The notes: generated by a model from the sequence alone, not told the origin. A stretch of DNA of 47,018 nt from Burkholderiales bacterium (GCA_016213265.1 JACRBA010000191.1:1-47018); one strand, 5' to 3'. Counted from the first letter of the stretch, positions 13,961 through 26,698 are shown. A program made the numbers and translations.

Positions 13961-15806
13961 TCAGCGGGGGCGGTCGTCGCGGGGCTCGCCCGGGGCACCA
14001 GCGCCCTCGCTCGCCTCGTCGCTGCTGAGCTGCTGAAGTTCCACCAGGCGGCGGTACAGGCCGCCGTCGATCGCCATCAGCGCCTCGTGCGGCCCGGCTT
14101 CGGCGATGCGGCCGTGGTTGAGCACCACGATGCGGTCCGCATCGCGGATGGTGGACAGGCGGTGGGCGATGGAAATCAGCGTGAGCCGGCCGCGCAATGC
14201 CGCCAGTGCCCGCTGCACCACCGCCTCGGTCTCGCTGTCCACATGCGAGGTGGCCTCGTCCAGCAGCAGGATCTTCGGCTGCCCGGCCAGGGCACGGGCG
14301 ATGGCGATGAGCTGCTTCTCGCCCACCGCCAGGCGGGCGCCGCCTTCGCCGAGCCGGGTCTGGTAGCCGTGCTCCAGCCGCTCGATGAAATCGTGCGCGC
14401 CGGCGGCCCGGGCGGCCTGCTGCACCTGGGCCTCGTTCAGGGGCCGGCCCATGGCGATGTTCTCGTGCACCGTGGTGGCCAGCAGGAACGGCTCCTGCGG
14501 CACCAGGCCCACCGCGTCACGGAAGGCCTCCTCGTCCAGGCTGGCGATGGGCTGGCCATCCACGAGCAGCTGTCCGCCGGTGGGCACATAGAAGCGCAGC
14601 AGCAGCGACAGCAGGCTGGACTTGCCGCTGCCGGTCGGCCCCACGATGCCGATGAACTCGCCCGGCGCGATGTCCAGAATCACCTGCCGCAGCACCGGCA
14701 CCCCGGGCGTGTAGGCGAAGTCCAGCGCCTCGGCGCGCACGGCGCCGGCCGTCACCCGCCCGGTGGCGGCCGGCCGGTCGGCCTCGGCTTCGTCCAGCAG
14801 CGTGTTCACGCGCGCGGCGGCGATGATGGCCTGTTGCAGCTGCGAGAACTGCATGGTCAGCTGGATGAGTGGCTCGGTCACCCGGCCCACGTAGCTCACG
14901 AACGCATACAGCACGCCCACCTCGATGGCGCTGAGTGTGCCGCCTGCTTCGCGCAGGCCGAACACCGCGATCACCACCGCGAGCATGGCCACGTTAAGCA
15001 GGTCCAGCGCCGGGCGCAGCAGCCAGGCGTTGGCCTTCAGCTCGGTGCGCCGCGACTCATAGTGCGAGCGGTTGATGTGGGCGTAGCGTTCGCCGTAGCG
15101 TTGCGTGGCGCCGGTGGCCTGCAGCACCGCCATGCCGCTGATCGATTCCGCCGTCTGCGCGTTCAGCTCGCTGCGCAGCTCGCGCGTGCGCGCCACCGCG
15201 GGGGCCGACAGGCGCTGGTACAGGTAGACGATGCCGAAGACGGCCGGCACCAGGGCCGTCACGATGAGCATGAGCCGCCAGTCCAGGAAGGCCATGGTCA
15301 CCAGCAGGCTGGCCAGCATGATCAGCGCGTCCAGCATGACGAACAGCACCTGCACGTACAGCTGCTTCACCGCCTCGGTGTCGTTGGTGACGCGGCTGAC
15401 CAGCTGGCCGGTGATGGCCTTGTCGAAGAAGGCCATGGGCAGGCGCAGCACATGGCCGTACACCGACTCGCGGATGCGCCGCACCGAGCGCATGGCCACG
15501 CCGGCCAGCCGGCTGAGCTGGCGGTAGCGCACCCAGCTGGCCACCCAGCCGGCCACCAGGGCACCCAGCAGCAGGCCGGCCATGGCGCCGATGGCCGGGT
15601 CGCGGGGCAGCAGGTAGCGGTCGATGAAGGCCTTGCCCAGCACCGGGCCCAGCGCGTCCAGGCCGGCCGCCAGCGCGAGCCAGGCCAGGCCGGCCCACAG
15701 GTGGGCGGATTCGGGCCGCGCGGCGCGCCACAGCAGCGCGGCGGCTCGGCGGGCGGGGGTGCCGCCGGTTTCCGGCTCGGCGGAGGTGGGCGGGGCCACA
15801 GCGGTG

Positions 15807-15820
<14 letters not shown>
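13961..15820 (-). CDS. mdlB: ABC exporter half, MdlB/SmdB-like
   Basis: 619 aa from TTG 15820, chosen because GGAGG sits 6 nt upstream. Six-helix exporter domain (about 20-310) then an ATPase: Walker A GPTGSGKSS (about 392), a degenerate signature LAVGEKQL (about 495; canonical LSGGQ), Walker B with catalytic Glu (LLLDEATSHVD) and switch His (IAHRLSTIRDADR). It forms a heterodimer with the upstream product; the pair carries one consensus and one degenerate ATP site, as in E. coli MdlA/MdlB and other asymmetric multidrug or lipid exporters. The gene overlaps its partner by 14 nt, so translation should be coupled. Substrate unknown. Confidence 0.88.
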
Positions 15821-17558
<1,738 letters not shown>

Positions 17559-17580
17559 GGTGCGGCGGGCGAAGCGCGCG

Positions 17581-17586
17581 ATTCTA
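17581..17586 (-). promoter_or_regulatory. -10 hexamer TAGAAT of the ABC operon
   Basis: On the minus strand TAGAAT (5 of 6 to consensus) lies 22 nt upstream of the mdlA ATG. A convincing -35 was not found. Confidence 0.4.
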
Positions 17587-17652
17587 GTGAGGGGCCGTGA
17601 CCGCTGCTGACAGCGCCACAATGCCGGGTTGCCGCTGCTGTACTGCCCGCCC

Positions 17653-19611
17653 ATGGCCAAGGATTTCGACCACATGGAGGACTCCAACCGGAGTGCCAAC
17701 CCGACCTTCGACGAGGTGTCCGATCCGGCCCGCCGGCAATGGCTGCGGGGCGGGGCGGCCGCACTCGGGGCCCTGGCGGCGCCCGGCTGGCTGGCCGGCT
17801 GCGTGCCGGTGGCGCTGGCTCCTCGCCATGCCGGCGGCCCGGGCGTTCCCCCGTCCCAGGGCGCCGCAGGCGCGGCCGGGTTCCGGCTCGGCTTCTCGCC
17901 CGTGGCCATGGCGGCCGTGGACACCGTGGCGGTGCCGGCGGGCTACCGCGCCGAGGTGCTGCTGCGCTGGGGCGACCCGGTGGGCATCGCCGGTCGCATG
18001 CCGGCCTTTCGGCCGGACGCGGCCAACACCGCCGAGGACCAGGCGCTGCAGGCCGGCATGCACCACGACGGCATGGCGTACTTCCCGCTAAACGGCGCCC
18101 GGCGCGGCCTGCTGGCAATCAACCACGAGTACACCGACGAAGGCCTGCTGCACCCGGACGGCCGGGCCGGCTGGTCGCCCGAGAAGGCGCGCAAGTCCAT
18201 GGCGGCGCACGGTGTGTCGGTGATCGAGGTGGCGCGGGGCGATGACGGGTGGCGGGTGGTGCGTCCGTCGCGTTACGCGCGCCGGCTCACGGCCACCACG
18301 CCGATGCGGCTGTCCGGGCCGGCGGCCGGCCACCCCATGATGCGCACGGCGGCCGACAGCACCGGCCGCCGCGTGCTGGGCACCTTCAACAACTGCGCCA
18401 ACGGCCAGACGCCCTGGGGCACCTACCTCACCTGCGAGGAGAACTGGGCCGGCTACTTCGAGGGCCCGGCCGAGCCCGACGCGCACCAGCGCCGCTGGGG
18501 CATTGCAGCCGGCTTGGGCGGCTGGTACCGCTGGCACGAGGCCGACGAGCGCTTCGACGCCCGCCTGCACCCGAACGAGCCCAACCGCTTCGGCTGGGTG
18601 GTGGAGATCGACCCCGCCGACCCGGCCAGCACGCCCGTCAAGCGCACGGCGCTGGGCCGCGCCGCGCACGAGGGCGCGGCCACCGCGCTCACGGCCGACG
18701 GCCGGGCGGTCGTCTACATGGGCGAGGACGCGCGCTTCGAGTACATCTACAAGTTCGTCAGCCGCCAGCGCATGCGCCCCGGCGGCGCGGCCGCCAACCG
18801 CGAGCTGCTCGACCACGGCACACTGTACGTGGCGCGCTTTGGCGCCGATGGCCGTGGCCAGTGGTTGCCGCTGGTGCATGGGCAGGGCCCGCTCACGGCG
18901 GCCCATGGTTTCGCCGACCAGGGGCAGGTGCTCATCCAGTCGCGCCAGGCGAGCGACCTGCTGGGCGCCACGAAGATGGACCGTCCCGAGTGGACCGCGG
19001 TGGACCCGGTGACGCGCACCGTCTACTGCACGCTCACCAACAACAGCGCCCGTGGCCGGCCGGGCCAGCCGGGGCCCGATGCGGCCAACCCGCGCGAGGC
19101 CAACACCATGGGCCAGATCATCCGCTGGCGCGAGGACGGCGACCTGGACGCCACCACCTTCACCTGGGACCACCTGGTGCTGGCGGGCGACCCGCTGGCC
19201 GAGCGCCCCGCCGCCCGTGGCAACGTGCACGGCGATGTCTTCGGCAGCCCGGATGGCCTGTGGGTGGACCCGCGCGGCGTGCTGTGGGTGCAGACGGATG
19301 CCTCCTCCTCGGTGATGGGCCAGGGCGACTACGCCCGGCTGCCCAACAACCAGATGCTGGCCTGCGACCCGGCCACCGGCGAGTTCCGCCGCTTCCTCGT
19401 GGGGCCGCGCGGCTGCGAGGTCACCGGCATCGCCATGGCGCCCGACCTGCGCAGCCTGTTCGTCAACATCCAGCACCCGGGCGAGCCGCCGAACGACGAG
19501 AGCGATCCGGCCGACCCGGCCCGGCACTCCAGCTGGCCCGATGGGCAGGGCCGGCCCCGCTCGGCCACGGTGGTGATCACGCGCGAGGACGGCGGGCCGA
19601 TCGGCAGCTGA
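17653..19611 (+). CDS. PhoX-family phosphatase (DUF839)
   Basis: 652 aa from ATG 17653. The N-terminus MAKDFDHMEDSNRSANPTFD is typical of proteobacterial PhoX, which supports this start. A twin-arginine signal (RRQWL at 27-31, then a hydrophobic stretch AAALGALAAPGWLAGC) sends the folded protein across the inner membrane; C50 in LAGC could be lipidated. PhoX is a Ca/Fe-dependent beta-propeller alkaline phosphatase releasing phosphate from organic esters. Conserved propeller segments include the TCEENWAGYF (about residue 260), YMGEDARFEYIYKF, NVHGDVFGSPDGLWVD and SSWPDGQGRPRSATVVI regions. No Pho box could be recognised upstream. Divergent from the ABC operon. Confidence 0.9.
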   Translation: MAKDFDHMEDSNRSANPTFDEVSDPARRQWLRGGAAALGALAAPGWLAGCVPVALAPRHAGGPGVPPSQGAAGAAGFRLGFSPVAMAAVDTVAVPAGYRAEVLLRWGDPVGIAGRMPAFRPDAANTAEDQALQAGMHHDGMAYFPLNGARRGLLAINHEYTDEGLLHPDGRAGWSPEKARKSMAAHGVSVIEVARGDDGWRVVRPSRYARRLTATTPMRLSGPAAGHPMMRTAADSTGRRVLGTFNNCANGQTPWGTYLTCEENWAGYFEGPAEPDAHQRRWGIAAGLGGWYRWHEADERFDARLHPNEPNRFGWVVEIDPADPASTPVKRTALGRAAHEGAATALTADGRAVVYMGEDARFEYIYKFVSRQRMRPGGAAANRELLDHGTLYVARFGADGRGQWLPLVHGQGPLTAAHGFADQGQVLIQSRQASDLLGATKMDRPEWTAVDPVTRTVYCTLTNNSARGRPGQPGPDAANPREANTMGQIIRWREDGDLDATTFTWDHLVLAGDPLAERPAARGNVHGDVFGSPDGLWVDPRGVLWVQTDASSSVMGQGDYARLPNNQMLACDPATGEFRRFLVGPRGCEVTGIAMAPDLRSLFVNIQHPGEPPNDESDPADPARHSSWPDGQGRPRSATVVITREDGGPIGS

Positions 19612-19631
19612 CGCGCGCCACGCGTGCGGCT

Positions 19632-19660
19632 CTTGAAACCCCGGGGACGCGTCCTCACGT
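19632..19660 (+). promoter_or_regulatory. Sigma-32 (heat-shock) type promoter
   Basis: CTTGAAA (exact -35 core for RpoH) at 19632-19638, 14-nt spacer, then CCTCACGT at 19653-19660 (5 of 8 to CCCCATNT). Correctly placed upstream of the Hsp20-Hsp20-HtrA operon. Confidence 0.7.
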
Positions 19661-19676
19661 CGTGAACTGACCGGCA

Positions 19677-19708
19677 GCGCCGGGCCTCGAGCCCCCCGCC
19701 GCCGGCGC
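19677..19708 (+). other. 5'-leader hairpin upstream of hsp20
   Basis: GCGCCGG and CCGGCGC arms (7 bp) enclose 18 nt in the predicted leader, just before the SD (AAAGGAG, 19715-19721). It does not directly cover the SD, so a thermosensor role is only a possibility. Confidence 0.3.
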
Positions 19709-19729
19709 GACCTGAAAGGAGCGAACCCC

Positions 19730-20188
19730 ATGTACGAATCCCTCTGGAGCTTCCCGGGCGGCCTGATGGGCGAATTCGATCGCCTGCGCCGCGAGCTCGA
19801 CGACGTCTTCGGTGCCGGCGCACCGGCCAGCATCCGCTCGGCCGCGCCGGGCGCCTTCCCGGCCATCAACGTCGGCCACACGCCCTCGTCGGTGGAGGTC
19901 TACGCCTTCGCGCCAGGCATCGACCCGGCCAAGATTGACGTGGTGCTGGACCGCGGCGTGCTGACCATCTCTGGCGAGCGACCCGCCGCCGCGCCCGCGC
20001 CGACCGAAGGCGAGGGCAAGGCCAACGTCTACAGCCGCGAGCGCTTCGCCGGCAGCTTCAAGCGCGCCATCAGCCTGCCCGACGACGCCGACCCCGCCCG
20101 GGTGAACGCCACCTACCGCGACGGCGTGCTGCAGGTCAGCATCGCCCGGCGCGAAGAGGCGCAGCCCAAGCGCATCACCGTGCAGTGA
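19730..20188 (+). CDS. Small heat-shock protein Hsp20 (first copy)
   Basis: 152 aa. An N-terminal arm starting MYESLWSFPGGLMGEFDRL is followed by an alpha-crystallin domain (about 42-145): PAINVGHTPSSVEVYAFAPG, the RGVLTISGERP strand and YRDGVLQVSIARRE near the C-terminus. It binds unfolding proteins without ATP. SD AAAGGAG about 8 nt upstream. First gene of an operon with another Hsp20 and a serine protease, under the sigma-32-like promoter at 19632. The C-terminal IxI motif is absent or weak (RITVQ), which may influence oligomer size. Confidence 0.92.
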   Translation: MYESLWSFPGGLMGEFDRLRRELDDVFGAGAPASIRSAAPGAFPAINVGHTPSSVEVYAFAPGIDPAKIDVVLDRGVLTISGERPAAAPAPTEGEGKANVYSRERFAGSFKRAISLPDDADPARVNATYRDGVLQVSIARREEAQPKRITVQ

Positions 20189-20236
20189 CGGCCGCCGCGG
20201 CAGCCCCCACGGAAGGACATGCAAGGAGCACACGAG

Positions 20237-20661
20237 ATGACCGACACCCGCATCACCCCCGCGCAGCCCGAGCTGCAGAAGGCCCCGGCGCCCGCTGGCC
20301 AGACCGCCCGCGCCGCCACGCCGGCCGACACCCGCGCCATGCTGCCGCGCGTGGACGTGTTCGAGGACGAACGCGGCATCACGCTGCTGGCCGACCTGCC
20401 GGGCGTGGCCCGCGAGCAGCTCGACATCCGCGTGGACGGCGAGACCCTCACCATCGAAGGCACCGTGAGCCCGGCCGCGCCCGACGCGCTGCAGCCGGCC
20501 TACGTGGAGCTGCGCGTGCCCCGCTACCGGCGCGCCTTCACGCTCAGCCGCGAGCTGGACGCGGCGAACATCCAGGCCAACCTGAAGGACGGCGTGCTGA
20601 ACCTGCGTATCCCCAAGCTGGCGCACGCGCAGCCACGCCGCATCAGCGTCAACGTGGCCTG

Positions 20662-20662
<1 letters not shown>
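20237..20662 (+). CDS. Small heat-shock protein Hsp20 (second copy)
   Basis: 141 aa from ATG 20237 (AAGGAG upstream; an ATG at 20219 adds six residues but lacks an SD). The N-terminal 30 residues are a disordered Thr/Pro/Ala arm, different from the first copy. The alpha-crystallin domain (about 35-140) shows RVDVFEDERGITLLADLPGV, RVDGETLTIEG and LKDGVLNLRIPK. The pair probably forms mixed oligomers. Its stop shares one base with the ATG of the protease (TGATG), so chaperone and protease translation are coupled. Confidence 0.92.
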
Positions 20663-21792
<1,130 letters not shown>

Positions 21793-21810
21793 CACCGCAG
21801 CGAACGGGGA

Positions 21811-21832
21811 CCGAGGGCGCCGCGGCCCTCGG
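21811..21832. terminator. Bidirectional hairpin between htrA-like and ETF-QO genes
   Basis: CCGAGGGC / GCCCTCGG 8-bp stem with a 6-nt loop in the 45-bp gap between convergent stops. No T-run on either strand, so termination may be inefficient or Rho-assisted. Confidence 0.45.
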
Positions 21833-21837
21833 CGGGC

Positions 21838-23526
21838 TCACATGCCCACGTAGTTCGGGCCGCCGCCGCCCTCGGGCGTGACCCAGACGATGTTCTGCGT
21901 CGGGTCCTTGATGTCGCAGGTCTTGCAGTGCACGCAGTTCTGCGCGTTGATCTGCAGGCGCTGGCCGCTGCCGTCTTCGCGGGGCACGAACTCGTACACA
22001 CCCGCCGGGCAGTAGCGGGACTCCGGTCCGGCGTACTTCTCCAGGTTCACCTGCACCGGCACGGCGTCGTTCTTCAGCGTCAGGTGGGCCGGCTGGTTCT
22101 CCTCGTGGTTGGTGTTGCTGATGAACACCGAGGACAGGCGGTCGAACGTGAGCTTGCCGTCGGCCTTGGGGTAGGCGATGGGCTGGCATTCGGACGCCGG
22201 CTTGAGCGATTCGTGGTCGCGCCGGGTGGCGTGCAGCGTCCAGGGCGGGCTGGCCACGCCGATCTTCGGCAGCAGCCACTGCTCGATGCCCGTCATGAGG
22301 TTGCCGACCGTCTTGCCCTTCTTGAACCAGAGCTTGAAGTTGCGCGTCTGGTCCAGCTCCTGCTTCAGCCAGCTCTGCTCGAAGGCCACGGGGTAGGCGG
22401 CCAGCAGGTCGTGCGAGCGGCCGCCGGCCAGGGCCTCGGCGATCGCGTCGGCGCACAGCATGCCGCTCTTGATGGCGGCGTGGCTGCCCTTGATGCGCGC
22501 CGCGTTCAGGTAGCCGGCGTCGCAGCCGACCAGCGCCCCGCCCGGGAACACGGTGGTGGGCAGCGCCTGCGGCGTGCCGTTGTTGATGGCGCGGGCGCCG
22601 TAGCCGATGCGCTTGCCGCCCTCGATGTGGGCGCGGATGGCCGGGTGGGTCTTCCAGCGCTGCATCTCCTCGAAGGGGCTCATGTACGGGTTCTGGTAGT
22701 CCAGCCCGATCACGAAGCCCAGCGTCACGAGGTTGCCGTCGAGGTGGTAGAGGAACCCGCCGCCGAAGGTGTCGTCGGTCATCGGCCAGCCGGCGGTGTG
22801 CACCACCAGGCCGGGCCTGGCCTTGTCCGCGGGAATCTCCCACAGCTCCTTGATGCCGATGGCGAAGCTCTGCGGGTCCTTGCCCTTGTCCAGCTCGTAC
22901 TTGGCAATGAGCTGCTTGCCCAGGTGGCCGCGGGCGCCCTCGGCGAAGACGGTGTACTTGCCGAGCAGCTCCATGCCCAGCTGGAAGTGGTCGGTCGGCT
23001 GGCCGTCCTTGCCGACGCCCATGTCGCCGGTGGCCACGCCGCGCACGCGGCCCTGCTCGTCGTACAGCACCTCGGCGGCCGCGAAGCCCGGGAAGATCTC
23101 CACGCCCAGCGCCTCGGCCTGGCCGGCCAGCCACTTCACCACGTTGGACAGCGAGACGACGTAGCAGCCGTCGTTGTGCAGGTTGCGCGGCACCAGCCAG
23201 TCGGGGGTGCGCGTGCTGCCGGTCTCGGACAGGAAGAGGATGCCGTCGCCGGTCACGGGCTGGTTCAGCGGCGCGCCGCGGTCCTTCCAGTCGGGCAGCA
23301 ACTCGGTGAGCGCGCGCGGGTCCATCACCGCGCCGGACAGGATGTGTGCGCCGGGCTCGGAGCCCTTCTCGAGCACGACGACGTTGATCTCCTGCCCCTT
23401 CTCGGCGGCAAGCTGCTTGAGCCGGATGGCCGTGGCCAGGCCCGCCGGGCCGCCGCCGACGATCACCACGTCGTATTCCATGGATTCGCGGGGGCCGAAT
23501 TGGGCGAGCAGGTCGGGGTGGGTCAT
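21838..23526 (-). CDS. Electron transfer flavoprotein:ubiquinone oxidoreductase
   Basis: 562 aa. Passes electrons from ETF (reduced by acyl-CoA and other dehydrogenases) to ubiquinone at the inner membrane. FAD-binding motif VIVGGGPAGLATAIRL (21-36). The C-terminal ferredoxin domain carries Cys ligands in SRYCPAGVYEFV and in NCVHCKTCDIKDP, for one 4Fe-4S cluster, and ends GGGGPNYVGM as usual. Full length for the family. It is transcribed in the same direction as the upstream diguanylate cyclase gene, 88 nt away, and a TAGAAT -10 (23578-23583) suggests its own promoter. Supports fatty-acid and amino-acid oxidation. Confidence 0.95.
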   Translation of the reverse strand: MTHPDLLAQFGPRESMEYDVVIVGGGPAGLATAIRLKQLAAEKGQEINVVVLEKGSEPGAHILSGAVMDPRALTELLPDWKDRGAPLNQPVTGDGILFLSETGSTRTPDWLVPRNLHNDGCYVVSLSNVVKWLAGQAEALGVEIFPGFAAAEVLYDEQGRVRGVATGDMGVGKDGQPTDHFQLGMELLGKYTVFAEGARGHLGKQLIAKYELDKGKDPQSFAIGIKELWEIPADKARPGLVVHTAGWPMTDDTFGGGFLYHLDGNLVTLGFVIGLDYQNPYMSPFEEMQRWKTHPAIRAHIEGGKRIGYGARAINNGTPQALPTTVFPGGALVGCDAGYLNAARIKGSHAAIKSGMLCADAIAEALAGGRSHDLLAAYPVAFEQSWLKQELDQTRNFKLWFKKGKTVGNLMTGIEQWLLPKIGVASPPWTLHATRRDHESLKPASECQPIAYPKADGKLTFDRLSSVFISNTNHEENQPAHLTLKNDAVPVQVNLEKYAGPESRYCPAGVYEFVPREDGSGQRLQINAQNCVHCKTCDIKDPTQNIVWVTPEGGGGPNYVGM

Positions 23527-23577
23527 GGTGGGCTGGGGCCGGGGCGGCCCGGCAGGGTGGAGGTGCGACGCGGGGCG

Positions 23578-23583
23578 ATTCTA
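23578..23583 (-). promoter_or_regulatory. -10 hexamer TAGAAT upstream of ETF-QO
   Basis: Minus-strand TAGAAT, 51 nt upstream of the ETF-QO ATG, with no strong -35. Confidence 0.35.
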
Positions 23584-23614
23584 GCGAGCGGCGTCGCAGA
23601 ATCGAACGAGCGTG

Positions 23615-26593
23615 CTATTTTCCAACGCCCGGGACGACCTCCGCCGCGTCGACGGGCTCGGCATAGGCCACGCGGTTGCGCCCGCTCCGCTTGGCGCGGT
23701 ACAGCGCTTCATCCGCCTCCTGGATGCAGGTCTCCACGGCCAGCAGCCCGCGGCCCTGGGTGCAGGTGGCGCCGAACGAGCAGGTCACCCACCGCTCGCC
23801 GGACGGCCCCAGCGACATCGGGGTGTCCGAGACAGCCTGGCGGATGGCCTCCAGACGGGCGCGCCCGTCCGGCTGGTCGGTGGCCAGGCCCGGCAGCACG
23901 AGCACGAACTCCTCGCCACCGAAGCGCCCGATCAGGTCGTAGGGCCGGGCGACGCCGCGCAGGCGCGACACGAACTGGCGCAGCACCTCGTCGCCCGCCG
24001 GGTGGCCCAGTTCATCGTTGACCCGCTTGAAGTGGTCGATGTCGGCCAGCGCCACCGTGACGGGCAGGCCCTCCCGCCCGGAGCGTTCCAGCTCCTGGGC
24101 GAGCAGCTCCAGCACCGCGCGCCGGTTCCAGGCGCCGGTGAGTCCGTCCTTGGTGGCCCATTCGCGCAGTTGCTCGCGCGAGGCCTCCAGCTCTCGGGTG
24201 CGTTCGGCCACCTGCGCCGCCAGTTCCGTTTCGCGGCGGCGGGCCACCCGCAGCCGCCAGCGGTGCGCGCCCCACCCGCTGGCCAGCAACAGCAGGGCGG
24301 CGGTGCCCCGCGCCGGCCAGCTGTCCCACCAGGGCGGGTCGATGTCGAACGCCCACTCCGCGGTGCCGCTGGCCAGGTCGAGCTGGGTGTGCGCCAGACG
24401 CACCTGGAGGCGGTAGCTGCCGGCCGGCAGGCCGGTGAACTGCAGCGTCGGCCGGTCGCTGCGCTGCCACCGGTCGTCGAACCCGAGCAGCCGGTATTCG
24501 AATGCCAGCTGCGAGCGGTCATGCAGGGTGGCCGCCTCCAGCTGCACCTCCAGCGTGGTGCCGCGGTGCCAGTCCATGCGCCCCGGGGCGGCCGTGGACT
24601 GGGCCTGGCCGCGGTGCGTGGCGCCGGCCACCCGCGGCGTGTCCAGAGACGCGGAGAACAGGGACGCCGGATCCCGCAGATGGGACAGCCCGCGGCTCGT
24701 GGCCACCCACAGGCTGCCATCGCGGTCCTCGTGCAGGCCGCCGCTCGAGGTGTCGTTCCACAACCCGGTCTCGCGCTGCGTCACCAGGCGCCACTGCCGG
24801 CCGTTCCAGGCGGCGAGGCCGGCGTCGGTGGCCACCCAGAGCCAGCCGCGCCGGTCGGCCAGCATGTCCACCACGGCGCTGTCCGCGAGCAGCCCGGGCG
24901 TGATCTCGTCGCGTGTCCATTGCCCGCCCGCCTGCGGGCGCACCCGGTGGATGCGCCCGCCGACGGTCGACGCGTACACCGTGCCGTCGCGTGCACATGC
25001 CAGGGCGGTGATGTAGACATCGAGCTCGGGCAGGCCCACGGCCTCGGGCCAGGCGTGGCCCACGCCCGTGCGCAATCCGTCCGTCGTGGCCACCCAGTGC
25101 CGACCGTCCGGCGTCTGGCAGGCCATGGGGGCGCCCACCGGCGCGGGCGCCCGGTGTGGCCGCCCGGGCGTGCCGCCGGCGGGGCCTGCCACCGGCCAGC
25201 GGGCGATGGTGTCGCTGCCGTAGGCCCAGACGCTGTCGCCCACCTGCTCGACATGGAACAGGCCGCCCAGTCGCTCGGCCACGGTGTGCAGGGTCGTCGT
25301 GGTGCCGCCGGCCGATCCGTGGAGCACCGCGCCGTCGGCGGTGACCGCCCACACGCCGCGGGCGTCGTCCTGGGTGATGTCGAAGACGTGGCGGCCGGCC
25401 GTGCCCGGCAGGAGGCGGAAGCGGGCGGTCGCCGCGTCGAACCAGGCCGCGCCACCGCTGGTGCCGGCGCGCAGCAGGCCATCACGCCCGCGCTCCACGC
25501 CCCACACCACATCGTGTGGCAGGCCGTCGCCCACGCCGAAGTGCTCCCACTGCCCGTATCCCGTCCAGCGCCACAGGCCCGACCCGGCACGGCTCAGCCA
25601 CACGGCGCCTTCGCGGTCGGTCAGGAGGGCAGTGAACCGCCCGCCGGGTGGCATGCCCTGCGCCTGCGTGAACAGCTCGGGGTCGACCGGCGTGCGTGGG
25701 CGTTCCCAGCGCGCCAGGGCCTGCACACCGGCAGTGAGCAGACGGCCCTGGGCATCCACCGCCATCGGTGGGTCGAACCCTTCGATCACCCGGGCCGCCG
25801 CGGGCAGCGGCCAGGCCTGCAGGTGGCCGCCGGGCGCCAGCCGCGCCAGCTGGCCCTCGCTGCGAAGCCACAGGCCGCCGTCATGCTTGGGCACCAGAGA
25901 CACCCAGGGCGACACGGTGAGGCCACCCGTGTGCGGCACGGTCAAGGCGGTGCCCTCCTGCAGCCGGCACAGCGCCAGGTCGCACCCCAGCCAGACCGTG
26001 CCGGCGTCGTCCACGGCCACGGCGCGCAGGCGCATGGGGGCCGCGTGGGTGGCATCGCCCAGGACGCGTTCGACCTGCCAGTCCCCACCGGGCGCGCCGG
26101 GCGGGGGCGGGCGCACATGCACCAACCGGTCGTCACTGAGCACCCACAGGCCGCCCTGCCGGTCGGGCGCCATCGACCCGTGGCGCTCGGCGAAGAGGTC
26201 GGTTTCCCCGGCACGCAGGCGCTGCAGACCTTGCCGGCCCCAGTGGAACAGCCCGGTGTCCGTGCCCACCCACAGCCCTTCGTGCGCGTCCGCGGCCAGG
26301 GCGGTGACCTCGTGCAACTGATCGGGTGCGATGCGCGTGAAGCGGTGGCCGTCGAATCGGTACAGGCCGTTGCCGGTGCCGGCCCAGATGAACCCGGCGC
26401 TGTCCTGCGCGAGGCTCATCACCATCAGGTTGTGCAGGCCCTCCGCCTGGCCAAAGCCCTGCAGGGACACCTGTTCAGCCGCCGCCCCAGCCGCAATCCA
26501 CAGCAGCCACGCAGACAGCCAGAGGGGGGCAGCGGCAGCCGGCCACCGGCGTCGTTGACGGGGCCGGGCGCCTGAGGAGGACGCGAATCGCAC
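23615..26593 (-). CDS. Two-component-regulator-propeller GGDEF diguanylate cyclase
   Basis: About 992 aa from GTG 26593; GTG 26626 is also possible, there is no ATG in frame and no SD. A signal peptide (LWLSAWLLWIAAGAAAE) is followed by a long periplasmic double propeller of Reg_prop repeats (first: GLHNLMVMSLAQDSAGFIWA), then a Y_Y_Y domain (about 690-752, LAFEYRLLGFDDRW), one transmembrane helix (about 758-778), a coiled coil, and a GGDEF domain with active site GGEEF at 892-896. RPYD at 883-886, five residues before, is a complete inhibitory I-site. It should make cyclic di-GMP in response to an extracellular ligand, with product feedback. The open frame continues upstream past the start but is antisense to the SDR gene. 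Confidence 0.88.
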   Translation of the reverse strand: MRFASSSGARPRQRRRWPAAAAPLWLSAWLLWIAAGAAAEQVSLQGFGQAEGLHNLMVMSLAQDSAGFIWAGTGNGLYRFDGHRFTRIAPDQLHEVTALAADAHEGLWVGTDTGLFHWGRQGLQRLRAGETDLFAERHGSMAPDRQGGLWVLSDDRLVHVRPPPPGAPGGDWQVERVLGDATHAAPMRLRAVAVDDAGTVWLGCDLALCRLQEGTALTVPHTGGLTVSPWVSLVPKHDGGLWLRSEGQLARLAPGGHLQAWPLPAAARVIEGFDPPMAVDAQGRLLTAGVQALARWERPRTPVDPELFTQAQGMPPGGRFTALLTDREGAVWLSRAGSGLWRWTGYGQWEHFGVGDGLPHDVVWGVERGRDGLLRAGTSGGAAWFDAATARFRLLPGTAGRHVFDITQDDARGVWAVTADGAVLHGSAGGTTTTLHTVAERLGGLFHVEQVGDSVWAYGSDTIARWPVAGPAGGTPGRPHRAPAPVGAPMACQTPDGRHWVATTDGLRTGVGHAWPEAVGLPELDVYITALACARDGTVYASTVGGRIHRVRPQAGGQWTRDEITPGLLADSAVVDMLADRRGWLWVATDAGLAAWNGRQWRLVTQRETGLWNDTSSGGLHEDRDGSLWVATSRGLSHLRDPASLFSASLDTPRVAGATHRGQAQSTAAPGRMDWHRGTTLEVQLEAATLHDRSQLAFEYRLLGFDDRWQRSDRPTLQFTGLPAGSYRLQVRLAHTQLDLASGTAEWAFDIDPPWWDSWPARGTAALLLLASGWGAHRWRLRVARRRETELAAQVAERTRELEASREQLREWATKDGLTGAWNRRAVLELLAQELERSGREGLPVTVALADIDHFKRVNDELGHPAGDEVLRQFVSRLRGVARPYDLIGRFGGEEFVLVLPGLATDQPDGRARLEAIRQAVSDTPMSLGPSGERWVTCSFGATCTQGRGLLAVETCIQEADEALYRAKRSGRNRVAYAEPVDAAEVVPGVGK

Positions 26594-26698
26594 GGGAACG
26601 GAAAGAGCGAGCGCATATGCTGCCACACGGGGCCACCCGGGCGACACCCGTGTTTGCGCCCGTGCTACGCTGGCTGATCGACTGACAAGACCATTGCC

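Noticed and set aside
17559-17924. N-terminal extension of the MdlA-like protein
   Set aside because: It overlaps the phoX start antisense, has no exporter similarity, and ATG 17558 gives the family N-terminus.
19677-19729. RNA thermometer (ROSE or fourU) before hsp20
   Set aside because: A hairpin exists but does not pair with the SD, and there is no U-run opposite AGGA; evidence is insufficient for a thermometer call.
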